This document shows positions 52,450 to 62,063 of a stretch of DNA of 64,000 nucleotides, piece by piece. Position 1 is the first letter of the stretch, and each line of letters opens with the position of its first letter. The stretch spans positions 5,604-69,603 of the forward strand of contig JADGDL010000006.1 in assembly GCA_016744875.1 (NCBI GenBank), written 5' to 3'. This DNA comes from Sulfurovum sp. Lineage in GTDB: Bacteria; Campylobacterota; Campylobacteria; Campylobacterales; Sulfurovaceae. The notes under the pieces are model-generated. The model saw only the letters and a list, made by a program, of their open reading frames with translations, ran no database searches and was not told the DNA's origin. The translations under genes and the position numbers were made by a program.

Positions 52450-53079
52450 CTAGAGAGTGATAAATTTCACAGCTTCCAAAGCGGAATGATAAACATTGTC
52501 CGTATGCTTTCGTAATGAATCTTCATCTGCATATCCACACGTTACAGCAACACTCTCTATATTGGCTGCTTTGGCTGCCAGTAAATCCATCGGCGTATCA
52601 CCCACCATCCAATATTGGGTTTTATTACTATCTAACCTTGATAAAGCTTTCAGTATAGGCTCAGGGTGAGGTTTTGGATATTCTACATCTTCTCGTCCAA
52701 TGAGCACTTCAAAATAATCCATCAAGCCCATATGCTCCAATAGCTCTATGGAGTATTTGGCTGTTTTGGTTGTTACCACCCCAAGTGTTGCATATTCACT
52801 TGCCAATATAACAGCTTCACGTGCCTGTGGAAGCAACACCGTTTTTGCACAGGATATCACACGATAATGCATTTTATAAGCATGTACATAAGCAGCCACT
52901 TCTTCCTTGTCAACACCAAGTGTAGGGAACATCACATCCAAAGGGTGTCCTATCTCTGCTTTGATCGCTTCATCAGCAGGTACTTCTTTCCCATGTATCT
53001 GAAATGCTACGCCAAAACTTTCCAGTATCGCTTCTGTTGAATCTATAAGTGTTCCGTCTAAATCAAATAGTATTATCAT
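52450..53079 (-). CDS. HAD-superfamily phosphatase (phosphoglycolate phosphatase-like)
   Basis: 209 residues. HAD motif I is DLDGTLID (6-13), motif II TTKTAKYS, and motif IV WMVGDTPMDLLAAKAA (near 165). A helical cap domain lies between motifs I and II. Gph or PpaX-like activity is likely but the substrate cannot be read from sequence. Its first 17 bases overlap the end of the ABC transporter ATPase gene. Confidence 0.85.
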   Translation of the reverse strand: MIILFDLDGTLIDSTEAILESFGVAFQIHGKEVPADEAIKAEIGHPLDVMFPTLGVDKEEVAAYVHAYKMHYRVISCAKTVLLPQAREAVILASEYATLGVVTTKTAKYSIELLEHMGLMDYFEVLIGREDVEYPKPHPEPILKALSRLDSNKTQYWMVGDTPMDLLAAKAANIESVAVTCGYADEDSLRKHTDNVYHSALEAVKFITL

Positions 53080-54676
53080 TTTCTCTCTTTATTTTTGGTG
53101 CAGAAGCAAGTAATTTTTGAGTATAAGCATGCTGAGGGTCTTCCATGACATCTGCCACCAATCCTTGTTCAACAATCTTACCCTCTTTCATCACGGCAAC
53201 CTCATCTGCTATCATCGGGATAATAGAAAGGTCATGCGTGATGAACAGATATGAGACACCTGACTCTTCTTGCAACTTTGTAAGTAAATCTAAGACCTGT
53301 GTCCGTACAGAAACATCCAGTGCGGAAGTAGGTTCATCACAAATGATCAGTTCAGGTTCAACAGCCAATGCTCTGGCGATCCCTATACGTTGACGTTGTC
53401 CTCCTGAAAACTCATGGGGATAACGATGCATATGGACAGCTTCCAGGTCCACTTTTAAAAGAAGTGCCTCGATATACGCATCTTGCGCACTTCTCTTTTT
53501 TGGTCCCACACCTAAACTTACCATACCTTCTCTAATGATATCTGCTATGGTCATACGGGGGTTCAATGCAGAAAAAGGATCTTGAAATACTACCTGGATC
53601 TTACGCCTGTATGGACTCAAAGCTTTTTTATCTAGCCCCACAAGATCTTGTTTCTCAAATTTCACTTTACCTTCTGTCTCATCCAGCAAAGAGAGTATGG
53701 CTTTACCGATGGTACTTTTACCGCTTCCTGACTCTCCCACCAATGCCAGTGTCTTACCTTTTGCAATAGAAAAAGATACATCATCTACTGCTTTTACAAA
53801 CCCTGCTGTTCTTTGAAAAAAACCTTTTTTAATAGGAAAATGTACTTTTAGACCTTCTACTTCCATAAGAGGTTCATTTTCCTTATCCTCTTTGTTCAAC
53901 GCTTTTATAGCCATAGCATCTTCTAACAAGCGCTGTGTATAAGGATGCTCAGGATGTGTAAAAAAATCTTTACACGCTGCCTGTTCCACTATCTTTCCGT
54001 CTTTCATCACTGCAACCCTGTCAGCCATTTCCGAGACCACAGCCATATCATGGGTGATGAACAAGATAGAAAGATCTCTTTGTGTACATATCTTTTTCAA
54101 TAAGCTAAGTACCTGTGCCTGTATCGTCACATCTAATGCAGTGGTAGGTTCATCAGCGATAAGAAGGTCTGGTTCACAGGCAAGCGCAATGGCTATCATC
54201 ACTCTTTGTTTTTGTCCACCGGAGAGTTGATGTGGATACCAATGATAACGTTCCTCAGGATCTTTTAATGCAACTTCTCTAAATAACGAAAGCACTTTTT
54301 CTTTCATCTGATCTTTTTTGAGTCCCAAATGTACCTGCAACACTTCTGCGACCTGAGAACCCACAGTCATAACAGGATTCAGAGCAGACATAGGTTCTTG
54401 GAAGATCATCGCTATAGACTTGCCTCGTACTTTTTGCATCTGTAGTTCTGACAGACCAAACAAGGATCTCTCTTTTAAACGAACGTCTCCTGAACTTACT
54501 GCTATGACATCAGGCAGCAACCGCATGATCGCTAAAGAGGTTATAGATTTACCAGATCCTGACTCTCCGACCAAAGCAAAGACCTCTCCATGCCCAATGT
54601 CAAAACTGATGCGATCCAATAACGTTTCATCCCCCACGGTCAACGAAAGGTTTTTTACGCTTAAGATACTACTCAT
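53063..54676 (-). CDS. Peptide ABC transporter, fused dual ATP-binding protein (YejF/DppDF-like)
   Basis: 537 residues with two complete ABC ATPase halves. The first has GESGSGKS (near 36-43), LSGGQKQRV and LLIADEPTTALD. The second has GESGSGKS (near 310), FSGGQRQRI and IICDEPTSALD. Each is followed by the oligopeptide-type C-terminal extension (HPEHPYTQRLL and DPQHAYTQKLL). It powers dipeptide, oligopeptide or microcin-type uptake. It overlaps the upstream permease by 4 bases. Confidence 0.93.
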   Translation of the reverse strand: MSSILSVKNLSLTVGDETLLDRISFDIGHGEVFALVGESGSGKSITSLAIMRLLPDVIAVSSGDVRLKERSLFGLSELQMQKVRGKSIAMIFQEPMSALNPVMTVGSQVAEVLQVHLGLKKDQMKEKVLSLFREVALKDPEERYHWYPHQLSGGQKQRVMIAIALACEPDLLIADEPTTALDVTIQAQVLSLLKKICTQRDLSILFITHDMAVVSEMADRVAVMKDGKIVEQAACKDFFTHPEHPYTQRLLEDAMAIKALNKEDKENEPLMEVEGLKVHFPIKKGFFQRTAGFVKAVDDVSFSIAKGKTLALVGESGSGKSTIGKAILSLLDETEGKVKFEKQDLVGLDKKALSPYRRKIQVVFQDPFSALNPRMTIADIIREGMVSLGVGPKKRSAQDAYIEALLLKVDLEAVHMHRYPHEFSGGQRQRIGIARALAVEPELIICDEPTSALDVSVRTQVLDLLTKLQEESGVSYLFITHDLSIIPMIADEVAVMKEGKIVEQGLVADVMEDPQHAYTQKLLASAPKIKRENDNTI

Positions 54677-56043
54677 ACTTTATTCCTAGGGTCAAGTACT
54701 CTTTGTATACGATCAGAAAAGAGATTTGCGGCTAAGACCAAAATAAACATGAACACAAATGCAGAGAAGAGTGACCACCAGACCATCGGTTCTCTTGCCA
54801 TTTCCAGTCGGGCCTGGTTTATCATATTTCCCCAAGAGTGCATCGTAGGGTCTACCCCTACCCCTACATAAGAGAGCACCGCTTCAGCAAGTACCAAACC
54901 TGAAAAATCCAAAACCACTGAAATGAGGATGATATGCATGAGATTAGGAACGATATGACGACGAATAATAGTCAACTTGCTCACACCAAATGCTTTTGCA
55001 GCTGTAACAAACTCCATTTGAGAGATCTTAAGCGTCTCGGCTCTAAGCAATCTACATAAACCAGTCCATGAAGTGATCCCAAGGATCAAGATTAAAAATA
55101 ATAAACGTAGATCTGAACGTTCAAGCGTGGTTTCAAACCATGTGGGATTGTTATCCATCATAACCTGCATGGAGAGAACTCCTGCTGCGATGAGAAGTAC
55201 GCCTGGGATGGAAGAGAGTGTTGTATAGAGATACTGGATCACATCATCTACCCAGCCGCCGAACAACCCCGCGCTTACACCCAAAATCACCGCTACAGGT
55301 AACATAATGAGTGTAGTAAGGATACCTATAAGTACGCCCGTACGTATACTTTTAAAGCTTTGATACAGTACATCACCGCCTACTTTATCGGTACCTAATA
55401 CATGATAAGAGTAACTAAGCATATAAAGCCAGGTGAATGCCATCACTAAAAGTATGAATGTTATATAGGCTGTACGCCATGGCAGATCACTTTTTCCCAG
55501 CCAGATCTCTGTCCATGCAAGCATAACCCTTGATCTCTCCCTCCACCATATATGTAACACCACAAGCAACAGACTCAACAGTAAACCTACACCTAAGGCA
55601 AACAAAGATTTCCCTATAAGATCATCTTCTGTAGAAACATATTTTAAAGGAAGGTAGACCTGTTTGGTAATGCCATGTTCATCTATCACAATGGAACTTG
55701 CATACTCCGTTGTCGCAAAGGGTGCAGAATAAGTACGTTCTGTATTTTGAATGTTATGTTCAAATATCAGATCAAGAAGAGAGACCATTTCTACCTCATA
55801 CGCTACCTCCTGAGTTTTTTGTGCTTCAAGAGGAAGTGCCAGACGTACATGTATCGAGTCTAGCAAAGTAAACAGTAAATAAAACAAAAGTACTACAGAA
55901 GAGGCCATCGCTATGCTTGACCTAAAGATCGTATGCCAGGTCTTTTTTACTTGTGGAGAACGCGAAATAACCCATGACCACACTAAAAGTACTATCACTA
56001 ATAGCCACACTAATATATCCGTCCAAAGCAATACTAGTTTCAT
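54673..56043 (-). CDS. Peptide ABC transporter permease (YejE/DppC-like)
   Basis: 456 residues, longer than the usual 300-350, with an N-terminal region of about 170 residues containing extra helices and a periplasmic loop. The permease core follows, with the EAA loop AKAFGVSKLTIIRRHIVPNLMHIIL and SYVGVGVDPTMHSWGNMI near the end, as in DppC/YejE. ATGA-type overlaps with both neighbours show tight coupling. Confidence 0.9.
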   Translation of the reverse strand: MKLVLLWTDILVWLLVIVLLVWSWVISRSPQVKKTWHTIFRSSIAMASSVVLLFYLLFTLLDSIHVRLALPLEAQKTQEVAYEVEMVSLLDLIFEHNIQNTERTYSAPFATTEYASSIVIDEHGITKQVYLPLKYVSTEDDLIGKSLFALGVGLLLSLLLVVLHIWWRERSRVMLAWTEIWLGKSDLPWRTAYITFILLVMAFTWLYMLSYSYHVLGTDKVGGDVLYQSFKSIRTGVLIGILTTLIMLPVAVILGVSAGLFGGWVDDVIQYLYTTLSSIPGVLLIAAGVLSMQVMMDNNPTWFETTLERSDLRLLFLILILGITSWTGLCRLLRAETLKISQMEFVTAAKAFGVSKLTIIRRHIVPNLMHIILISVVLDFSGLVLAEAVLSYVGVGVDPTMHSWGNMINQARLEMAREPMVWWSLFSAFVFMFILVLAANLFSDRIQRVLDPRNKV

Positions 56044-57014
56044 AATTTCACCCGTGGATCAAAGATCGTATAGGATATATCGGTTAAGATCAACCCTACG
56101 ATATACAGTACCGAACCTAAAAAGACCATCGCTTTAACGATGGCAAAATCTTGTGAATTAATGGCATCGATCGTATAAGATCCCAGTCCGGGAATCCCAA
56201 AAAATGACTCCATAATAAGACTTCCCATAAATAACGAAGGGATGATCACTACAACCCCTGTTAAAATAGGAAGCATCCCATTACGCAGGACATGTCCAAA
56301 CAAGACTTTGATCTCAGAGAGCCCTTTTGCTCTTGCTGTCCGTACATAGTCCTGATTGATCTGTTCTAAGAAGATACTTCTATACCAACGTACACCTGAC
56401 CCTATACCTGCAAACACACCTATCATCACAGGCAAAATGATGAACTTCACACCATCCCATCCACTCTCATAACCTGATATAGGTACCCAGTGCCATATTT
56501 TTGAAAAAAGTACTTGTCCTGCGATGATGTAAAAAAGTCCGGAGACTGACATGATCATCACAGCAATGATCATCATACTTGTATCTAATGTAGAACCTCT
56601 AAAAAGTACCAAAAGAAGTGCCAGACTTATGTTAGTGATCAGCGCGATCATAAACGTAGGTAAAGCGATGGAAAGACTGGGCATCATACGCTCTTTGATA
56701 TCTGACCCTATATTACGGTTACTGTCAGAAAAGCCAAAATCAAAGGAGAAAAGTTTAAGTGACTCCTGTACAAAAAGTGTATCAGAGACTTGCGAAAACC
56801 CTTCTGCTTTGGAATTCACAAAAAGAGGTTTGTCATAGCCTCTCTCTTCTTTCCAGGATTGTATGAGCTCAGGCGTTACCTGTTTCGCTCCAAGTTGTGC
56901 TCTTGCCATATCATCAGGGCTATTGACCATAAAAAACAACATAAAAGTAATGAGGTTCACCCCTATAAGTATAGGTATGGCATAAAGTAACCGTCTAATA
57001 ATATAGGCTAACAT
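56040..57014 (-). CDS. Peptide ABC transporter permease (YejB/DppB-like)
   Basis: 324 residues with six helices. N-terminal IIRRLLYAIPILIGVNLITF (5-24) is the DppB/OppB/YejB signature. The EAA loop is TARAKGLSEIKVLFGHVLRNGMLPIL and PGLGSYTIDAI lies near the end. A periplasmic stretch (about 35-100) contains the usual QLG, RGYD elements. Starts inside the end of the binding-protein gene by 7 bases. Confidence 0.92.
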   Translation of the reverse strand: MLAYIIRRLLYAIPILIGVNLITFMLFFMVNSPDDMARAQLGAKQVTPELIQSWKEERGYDKPLFVNSKAEGFSQVSDTLFVQESLKLFSFDFGFSDSNRNIGSDIKERMMPSLSIALPTFMIALITNISLALLLVLFRGSTLDTSMMIIAVMIMSVSGLFYIIAGQVLFSKIWHWVPISGYESGWDGVKFIILPVMIGVFAGIGSGVRWYRSIFLEQINQDYVRTARAKGLSEIKVLFGHVLRNGMLPILTGVVVIIPSLFMGSLIMESFFGIPGLGSYTIDAINSQDFAIVKAMVFLGSVLYIVGLILTDISYTIFDPRVKL

Positions 57015-59155
57015 GCATCCTCCTCTTGAGAGATCACCCTATGTTGTCTGTTTCTATAGATACGACGGAGTGAAAAGATCATCATAAGAATAAACAATGC
57101 CATGATGATCAACGGCATGACTACTGGCTGATTCCACTCTTTTTGTTTTTGAACTCTCAGGGCGGCATCTATACGTTTATACTTCAGCGTATTGTTTGCC
57201 ATAGCATTGGGGACCACATTCTTGTACCAGGCATGAGACAGGGCTAAAGATTTAGGATGTATACCCCATACCCAAGGTGCATCTTCTCTTGAGATCTTTA
57301 TCATTTGACGTATGATGTCCATTCTTTGAGGCGTGTTCTTCATCGTTTTCATCTTTTCAAAGAGCTTGTCAAACGCCGGATTTTTATAATTTGAAGAGTT
57401 TATTCCTGCCCCATTGGTATCAACAGATGCATTTGCTCCATAAAGTAAAAAGAGAAAATTTTCCGGATCAGGATAATCTGCATTCCATCCCCATGAAAAA
57501 AGTTGTGTCTTGCCTTTACGTACTTTATCTTGAAAGCGGTTATAGTCTGTAGCACGTATCACAAGCTGTATACCCAAAGTATCATACTGTTTACGATACC
57601 AATCCATCAAGGCTCTGTCGTCCGGACCTGTTGCTGTTGTATCATAGTGAAGCTTTAAGGGTTTACCTGTTTTCTCAGAGATACCATTGGGATACCCTGC
57701 CTCTGCTAAAAGTTGTTTAGCAAATACCAATGATCTACGTACACGTTTACCATCAACCCAGTCATATACTACAGTATTGGTACCTTCTTGCCCCTCTTCA
57801 TATCCATATATCCCTGGAGGTATCACACTCTGTGCTGCCATCCCTCTTTCGTTCATAAAAATAGAGATATACTCTTCCTGATCAATAGCAATACTAATAG
57901 CCTGTCTCAATTTTCTAGCTGACTCTGTATAACCGCCAACAACAGGATCTACCATATTAAATGCCATATAAAAGATAGAAGGCTGTACAGACCCTATCAG
58001 TGATATGTCCTTTTCCTGCATCTCTTCACTGAGACCCATAGTACCTGATGAAGAGATCTGCACTGCTTGATCAAAGGCTTCAGAACTGATACCTGATGCA
58101 TCATAATAGCCTTGTAAAAACTTATTCCATAACGGAATACTCTCTTTTTCCAAAGCGTAAATGACCTCATCTATGAATGGTAACTTTCCCCCTGTATCTT
58201 CATGATCTGAAGCAGGATACACCTCAGCATGAAAATTTGGATTTTTCACAAGGCGCATCTGTTTGTTTGGATTATTTTCTGCCAAATAATATGCTCCAGT
58301 CCCTACAGGATGCCAATTCAATGTCAGGTTTTTGGCTACCAACCCTTTTTGCTGATAAAAGAGGTCTGCCTCCCAGGGAATAGGTGCAAAAAAGTTCATC
58401 GTCAACCAATAAAGGAACTGCGGATATTTTCCCATAATCTCTATGATTAAAGTATGATCACCTAAAACCTTTACACCTGAAATATCATGCGTACGAAGAT
58501 CAAATACTTTCCCTTCTGATTTCTTTTCTTTAGCCATCTGCGTAATACTTCTCGAATATGTTTCAAGTCCAACAATATAGCTTTGCATACTGTCCAAAAT
58601 AGGTGAATGGTTCTGTCTTACCCCCATACGCTTTATGGCATAAGCATAATCTTCTGCCAGTAGATGACGTGTATCCTTCTGTTCAAAGTCATCTAATGCA
58701 TCTATCTTTTCCAAAGCTTCTTCGGTCAATGCAGCATATAACAAATTGCCTTTTGCATCTTTTACAAAAGCCGGATGATCTTGGTACATGACATCTTTTC
58801 TAAGCTCCAGTCTATATTCACTAAACGCTACACTCTCATCATTTTCATCTACTTCCCGTCTCTCTTTATCCAGATAACGGATCATTGGCATTTGAATGAG
58901 AGTAAGGGGTTCAAGCTTATAGGGTCTGTGAAGATAATTGTATTGTAAAGGAGGTTCATAGATCTGACCAATAAACGCCCACTCATTTGCACTGTATGAG
59001 ACAACAGGATCCAGTCGTTTAGGAGGGAGCGAAAAAGAAGAAAAAAGTGTATTTGATGCACTTTTTTCTTTGCTATGAGGATTATTCCAAACATCTGCAT
59101 GAAGAGGTAACACTATCATCATAAATAAAAAAACTTTTAGGATGATTATCTTCAT
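57008..59155 (-). CDS. Extracellular solute-binding protein, family 5 (peptide; YejA-like)
   Basis: 715 residues, long for the family. Signal peptide (1-20), then an SBP family 5 body with KRLDPVVSYSANEW, HPVGTGAYYLAENNPNKQMRLVKNPNF and DNPENF-like DYPDPENFLFLLYG. A predicted membrane helix near the C-terminus (about 676-697, PLIIMALFILMMIFSL) would tether it to the inner membrane. First gene of a four-gene peptide transporter operon. Confidence 0.88.
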   Translation of the reverse strand: MKIIILKVFLFMMIVLPLHADVWNNPHSKEKSASNTLFSSFSLPPKRLDPVVSYSANEWAFIGQIYEPPLQYNYLHRPYKLEPLTLIQMPMIRYLDKERREVDENDESVAFSEYRLELRKDVMYQDHPAFVKDAKGNLLYAALTEEALEKIDALDDFEQKDTRHLLAEDYAYAIKRMGVRQNHSPILDSMQSYIVGLETYSRSITQMAKEKKSEGKVFDLRTHDISGVKVLGDHTLIIEIMGKYPQFLYWLTMNFFAPIPWEADLFYQQKGLVAKNLTLNWHPVGTGAYYLAENNPNKQMRLVKNPNFHAEVYPASDHEDTGGKLPFIDEVIYALEKESIPLWNKFLQGYYDASGISSEAFDQAVQISSSGTMGLSEEMQEKDISLIGSVQPSIFYMAFNMVDPVVGGYTESARKLRQAISIAIDQEEYISIFMNERGMAAQSVIPPGIYGYEEGQEGTNTVVYDWVDGKRVRRSLVFAKQLLAEAGYPNGISEKTGKPLKLHYDTTATGPDDRALMDWYRKQYDTLGIQLVIRATDYNRFQDKVRKGKTQLFSWGWNADYPDPENFLFLLYGANASVDTNGAGINSSNYKNPAFDKLFEKMKTMKNTPQRMDIIRQMIKISREDAPWVWGIHPKSLALSHAWYKNVVPNAMANNTLKYKRIDAALRVQKQKEWNQPVVMPLIIMALFILMMIFSLRRIYRNRQHRVISQEEDAC

Positions 59156-59211
59156 ATTCTTTGTTGTATACCTTAGTCTAATTTCCTCATATTATAGCTA
59201 AATTATTTTCT

Positions 59212-59550
59212 TTATTTTTTAACTTTATATTGAAGGTTAGAGCCAAACATTAACTCTTCAAAAGTTCTGTCCAACGCCTTGCTTTTAAAGTTTTGGGTCA
59301 CTAGTTCTTTGTGAAATCGTACATAATCACCTACTTTGACCTCTGTTTTGTTCACTGCTACCCAAAATGTTTTCTCCGAATGTTCTTTTATTTCCAGATA
59401 AGAATATGGACCTGCATTTTCTATAGTCACTACTTCACCCTGATAAAATGGTTTCACAACAGCGGTTGTATTTGTCTCCATACTTTGGTTTACATCTTGT
59501 GCTTGTACGGACATGTAGGCCAATGCAATAAGTAAATATATTTTCTTCAT
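59212..59550 (-). CDS. Small exported OB-fold-like protein, NrfJ-like accessory candidate
   Basis: 112 residues with a Sec signal peptide (1-17, ending VQA). The mature part has GEVVTIENAGPYSYLEIKEH, TFWVAVNKTEVKVGDYVRF and NFKSKALDRTFEELMFGSNL, a pattern I associate with small periplasmic OB-fold-like proteins found beside cytochrome genes. Its ATG overlaps the ccsBA stop (ATGA) in the nrf operon. The Wolinella nrfHAIJ order suggests an NrfJ position, but homology is not shown. Confidence 0.6.
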   Translation of the reverse strand: MKKIYLLIALAYMSVQAQDVNQSMETNTTAVVKPFYQGEVVTIENAGPYSYLEIKEHSEKTFWVAVNKTEVKVGDYVRFHKELVTQNFKSKALDRTFEELMFGSNLQYKVKK

Positions 59551-61973
59551 TTGTTTCCTTTAATTAATTTTCGTTTAGGATATGCCGTAACAATAATTGC
59601 TATGATTATCCCAGTTGTAATATACACCCAGTTTGGGATAGGTACTGGGTCACCTGTCGCATACGAATGCATTCCCGCCAAGTAAAAGTTCACACCAAAA
59701 TAGGTCATAAGTATAGACGCAAAAGCAAGCACTGAGAGTACTGCAAACAAATATGGTGTATATATCTTTTTCATCAGACGCATATGTAAGACTATCACAT
59801 AAACCAATATCGAGATATATGCCCATGTCTCCTTAGGATCCCAACCCCAGTAGCGTCCCCATGATTCATTTGCCCAAATACCTCCTAAAAAGTTTCCAAT
59901 AACCAATAATGTAAGACCTAACATCAATGCTATTTCATTGATGTATGTAATATTTTGAATATGTTTGTCCATATGGGGACGACTGTTCCCTCTGAACATA
60001 AAAAGAAAAAGAGTGATGATCCCAAGTATTGCGCCCACACCAAAAAAGCCATAACTTGCAGTGATAACAGAAACATGTATAGACAGCCAATAGGATTTAA
60101 GTACAGGCACTAAGTTGGTTATCTCAGGATCTATCTCCCCTAAATACGCCGCAAAAATGAAAATACCTGCCATAATAAATGAAGCACTTAATGCAATAGT
60201 AGACTTCCGTAAAAATACAACACCTGCAAAAATAGATGCGTAGGCGATGTATACCATCGTTTCATAAGTGTTAGAAATTGGAGCGTACCCTCCAATATAC
60301 CAACGTAACCCTATACCAAAGGTATGAATAGCAAACAGTGTAAATGACAAAGTGGAAATAAGTATTTTTACTTTAGGTCCTATCAGTCTATTAAAAAACA
60401 TAGAACTGACTCCATATACAAGCAGTATTAAACCAAATAATAAGTAGGCCATAGAGAGTCTAAAAAATAGTGCTGTCTGATTAAACCAAATTTCTGCATC
60501 TAATATTTGTTGATCAGGTATCACACGATGACCAACCTCTTTTTGATACGCATGAATATCTTTGATGTAGGTCAAACCCTTGTCATAGTTTCTATTATAT
60601 GAAGCATCTAGTAAACGACTTGTACTTCTTTTGACTTGACTGTTGTCAACCAAAGAAAACATCGTTTTAAAATCCACCCATTTATTACGCTCATTATCTG
60701 GTAGTGGAAAAAGTGTTAACAGTACACCCCTATAACTCATAAAAGCAATATTGAGTCGTTCATCGGCACGTATGAGGTCTCTCTCATAGGTACCTCTGCG
60801 TGATGGCACTAGTTTATTGGCACGTTCTACCTCTTTTGTAAGTTTGTAGGTAGCATTTGCATCAAAGAAATCTGTAAACTTTACAAGTTTTTGACTGGTT
60901 GACACACCTAACAGTTTTCTTAATTTAGGTGTAGCTGTCTTTATAATATTGACTTTTTTCCATAAGTCCGGACGGGAGAACATACCCAATACCACTTGGT
61001 TCGCATCCATACCTTCCCAGGTAGTGCGTCCTGTAAGCTTATTGAGTACTTCACGATTTTGGGTATCAAGCGGTTTCATACGTCCAACAGGACCCTGTAC
61101 TACCAAAGTACCAAAAGCGGATGCCAGATCTTTTGAATTCTCTTTATGATCTTGTAAATATGTTTCAACATACGTACTGTACTCAGCATAAGAAGGTGTC
61201 TGTACAGATACAAATAGCAATGGTATGAGTATAGAAGCGATAGGCATCTTTTTAATTTTTCGTATCAGGAACTGGAATCTTGACTGCTTGTCAAAGAGAT
61301 TTAGGATCAAACCTAAAAAAAGAAGCGTATAGCCTATGTATGTTACTTCAACGCCAGGATCTTTATTGACAGAAAGTTTGGTTCCTTTTTCATCACTGTC
61401 ATACGAAGTCTGAAAAAACTTATATCCTCCATAAATTAAAGTATGGTTCATATAGACCTCACTATCAAAAGTATGATCATTTTCTTCATCGATCACTGTC
61501 AGGTCTGAATAAAATTCAGAAGGTGATCTACTTCCAGGATAACGCGTCAATGTAAACTCTTTAAGTGCGATATAAAAAGGTGTTTCAACCTTCTCTTCTC
61601 CAATCGTAATGATATTTGATCTTTCACCTTCTCTTATGTGCATCATACCATCAAGACCAAAATAGTGTGTCAGTGCTGCACCAAATAAAATAAGTATAAA
61701 TGAAAAGTGAAAAAGTGTGCGTGCCTTCACACGGTACATCTTCGTTTTGTCGATCACAGCGACAAGGTTTAAGGAGATTAAAAACAGACTAAGTTGATAC
61801 CACCAGTCATGATATACTAACTCTTTTGCACGTGCAGTACCAAAATCATTTTCTATAAATGTTCCAACAGCTGCACCCACTGCCAAAATGATGAGCAATA
61901 CAACCATAGTTTTATATGAAGTCATCATTTTATATAACACAGAATGCCTTTTTGTGATGATTTTTGCATACAT
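59547..61973 (-). CDS. ccsBA: Fused cytochrome c synthase CcsBA (NrfI/CcsBA type)
   Basis: System II haem exporter and ligase in one chain. 808 residues: N-terminal CcsB/ResB-like part (1-260) with several helices and a periplasmic domain, a long periplasmic loop (about 265-475), then the CcsA/ResC part with the haem-handling WGRYWGWDPKETWAY motif (near 700). In Wolinella a CcsBA homologue, NrfI, is needed for the CX2CK haem of NrfA; the position after nrfA supports the same role here. It may instead be the general synthase of the cell. Confidence 0.92.
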   Translation of the reverse strand: MYAKIITKRHSVLYKMMTSYKTMVVLLIILAVGAAVGTFIENDFGTARAKELVYHDWWYQLSLFLISLNLVAVIDKTKMYRVKARTLFHFSFILILFGAALTHYFGLDGMMHIREGERSNIITIGEEKVETPFYIALKEFTLTRYPGSRSPSEFYSDLTVIDEENDHTFDSEVYMNHTLIYGGYKFFQTSYDSDEKGTKLSVNKDPGVEVTYIGYTLLFLGLILNLFDKQSRFQFLIRKIKKMPIASILIPLLFVSVQTPSYAEYSTYVETYLQDHKENSKDLASAFGTLVVQGPVGRMKPLDTQNREVLNKLTGRTTWEGMDANQVVLGMFSRPDLWKKVNIIKTATPKLRKLLGVSTSQKLVKFTDFFDANATYKLTKEVERANKLVPSRRGTYERDLIRADERLNIAFMSYRGVLLTLFPLPDNERNKWVDFKTMFSLVDNSQVKRSTSRLLDASYNRNYDKGLTYIKDIHAYQKEVGHRVIPDQQILDAEIWFNQTALFFRLSMAYLLFGLILLVYGVSSMFFNRLIGPKVKILISTLSFTLFAIHTFGIGLRWYIGGYAPISNTYETMVYIAYASIFAGVVFLRKSTIALSASFIMAGIFIFAAYLGEIDPEITNLVPVLKSYWLSIHVSVITASYGFFGVGAILGIITLFLFMFRGNSRPHMDKHIQNITYINEIALMLGLTLLVIGNFLGGIWANESWGRYWGWDPKETWAYISILVYVIVLHMRLMKKIYTPYLFAVLSVLAFASILMTYFGVNFYLAGMHSYATGDPVPIPNWVYITTGIIIAIIVTAYPKRKLIKGNK

Positions 61974-62018
61974 TTAAAAAGAAAAAAACCCAAAAGTCTC
62001 TTTATATTTAAATGTACC

Positions 62019-62041
62019 ATTTAGGGCATGATGCCCTAAAT
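62019..62041 (-). terminator. Hairpin between nrfA and ccsBA
   Basis: Perfect 9-bp stem ATTTAGGGC / GCCCTAAAT with an ATGAT loop, about 23 bp after the nrfA stop. No T run follows on the minus strand, so it may attenuate or protect the nrfHA mRNA and lower ccsBA expression. Confidence 0.55.
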
Positions 62042-62063
62042 AGTGTATAAAACATCTTAGATA

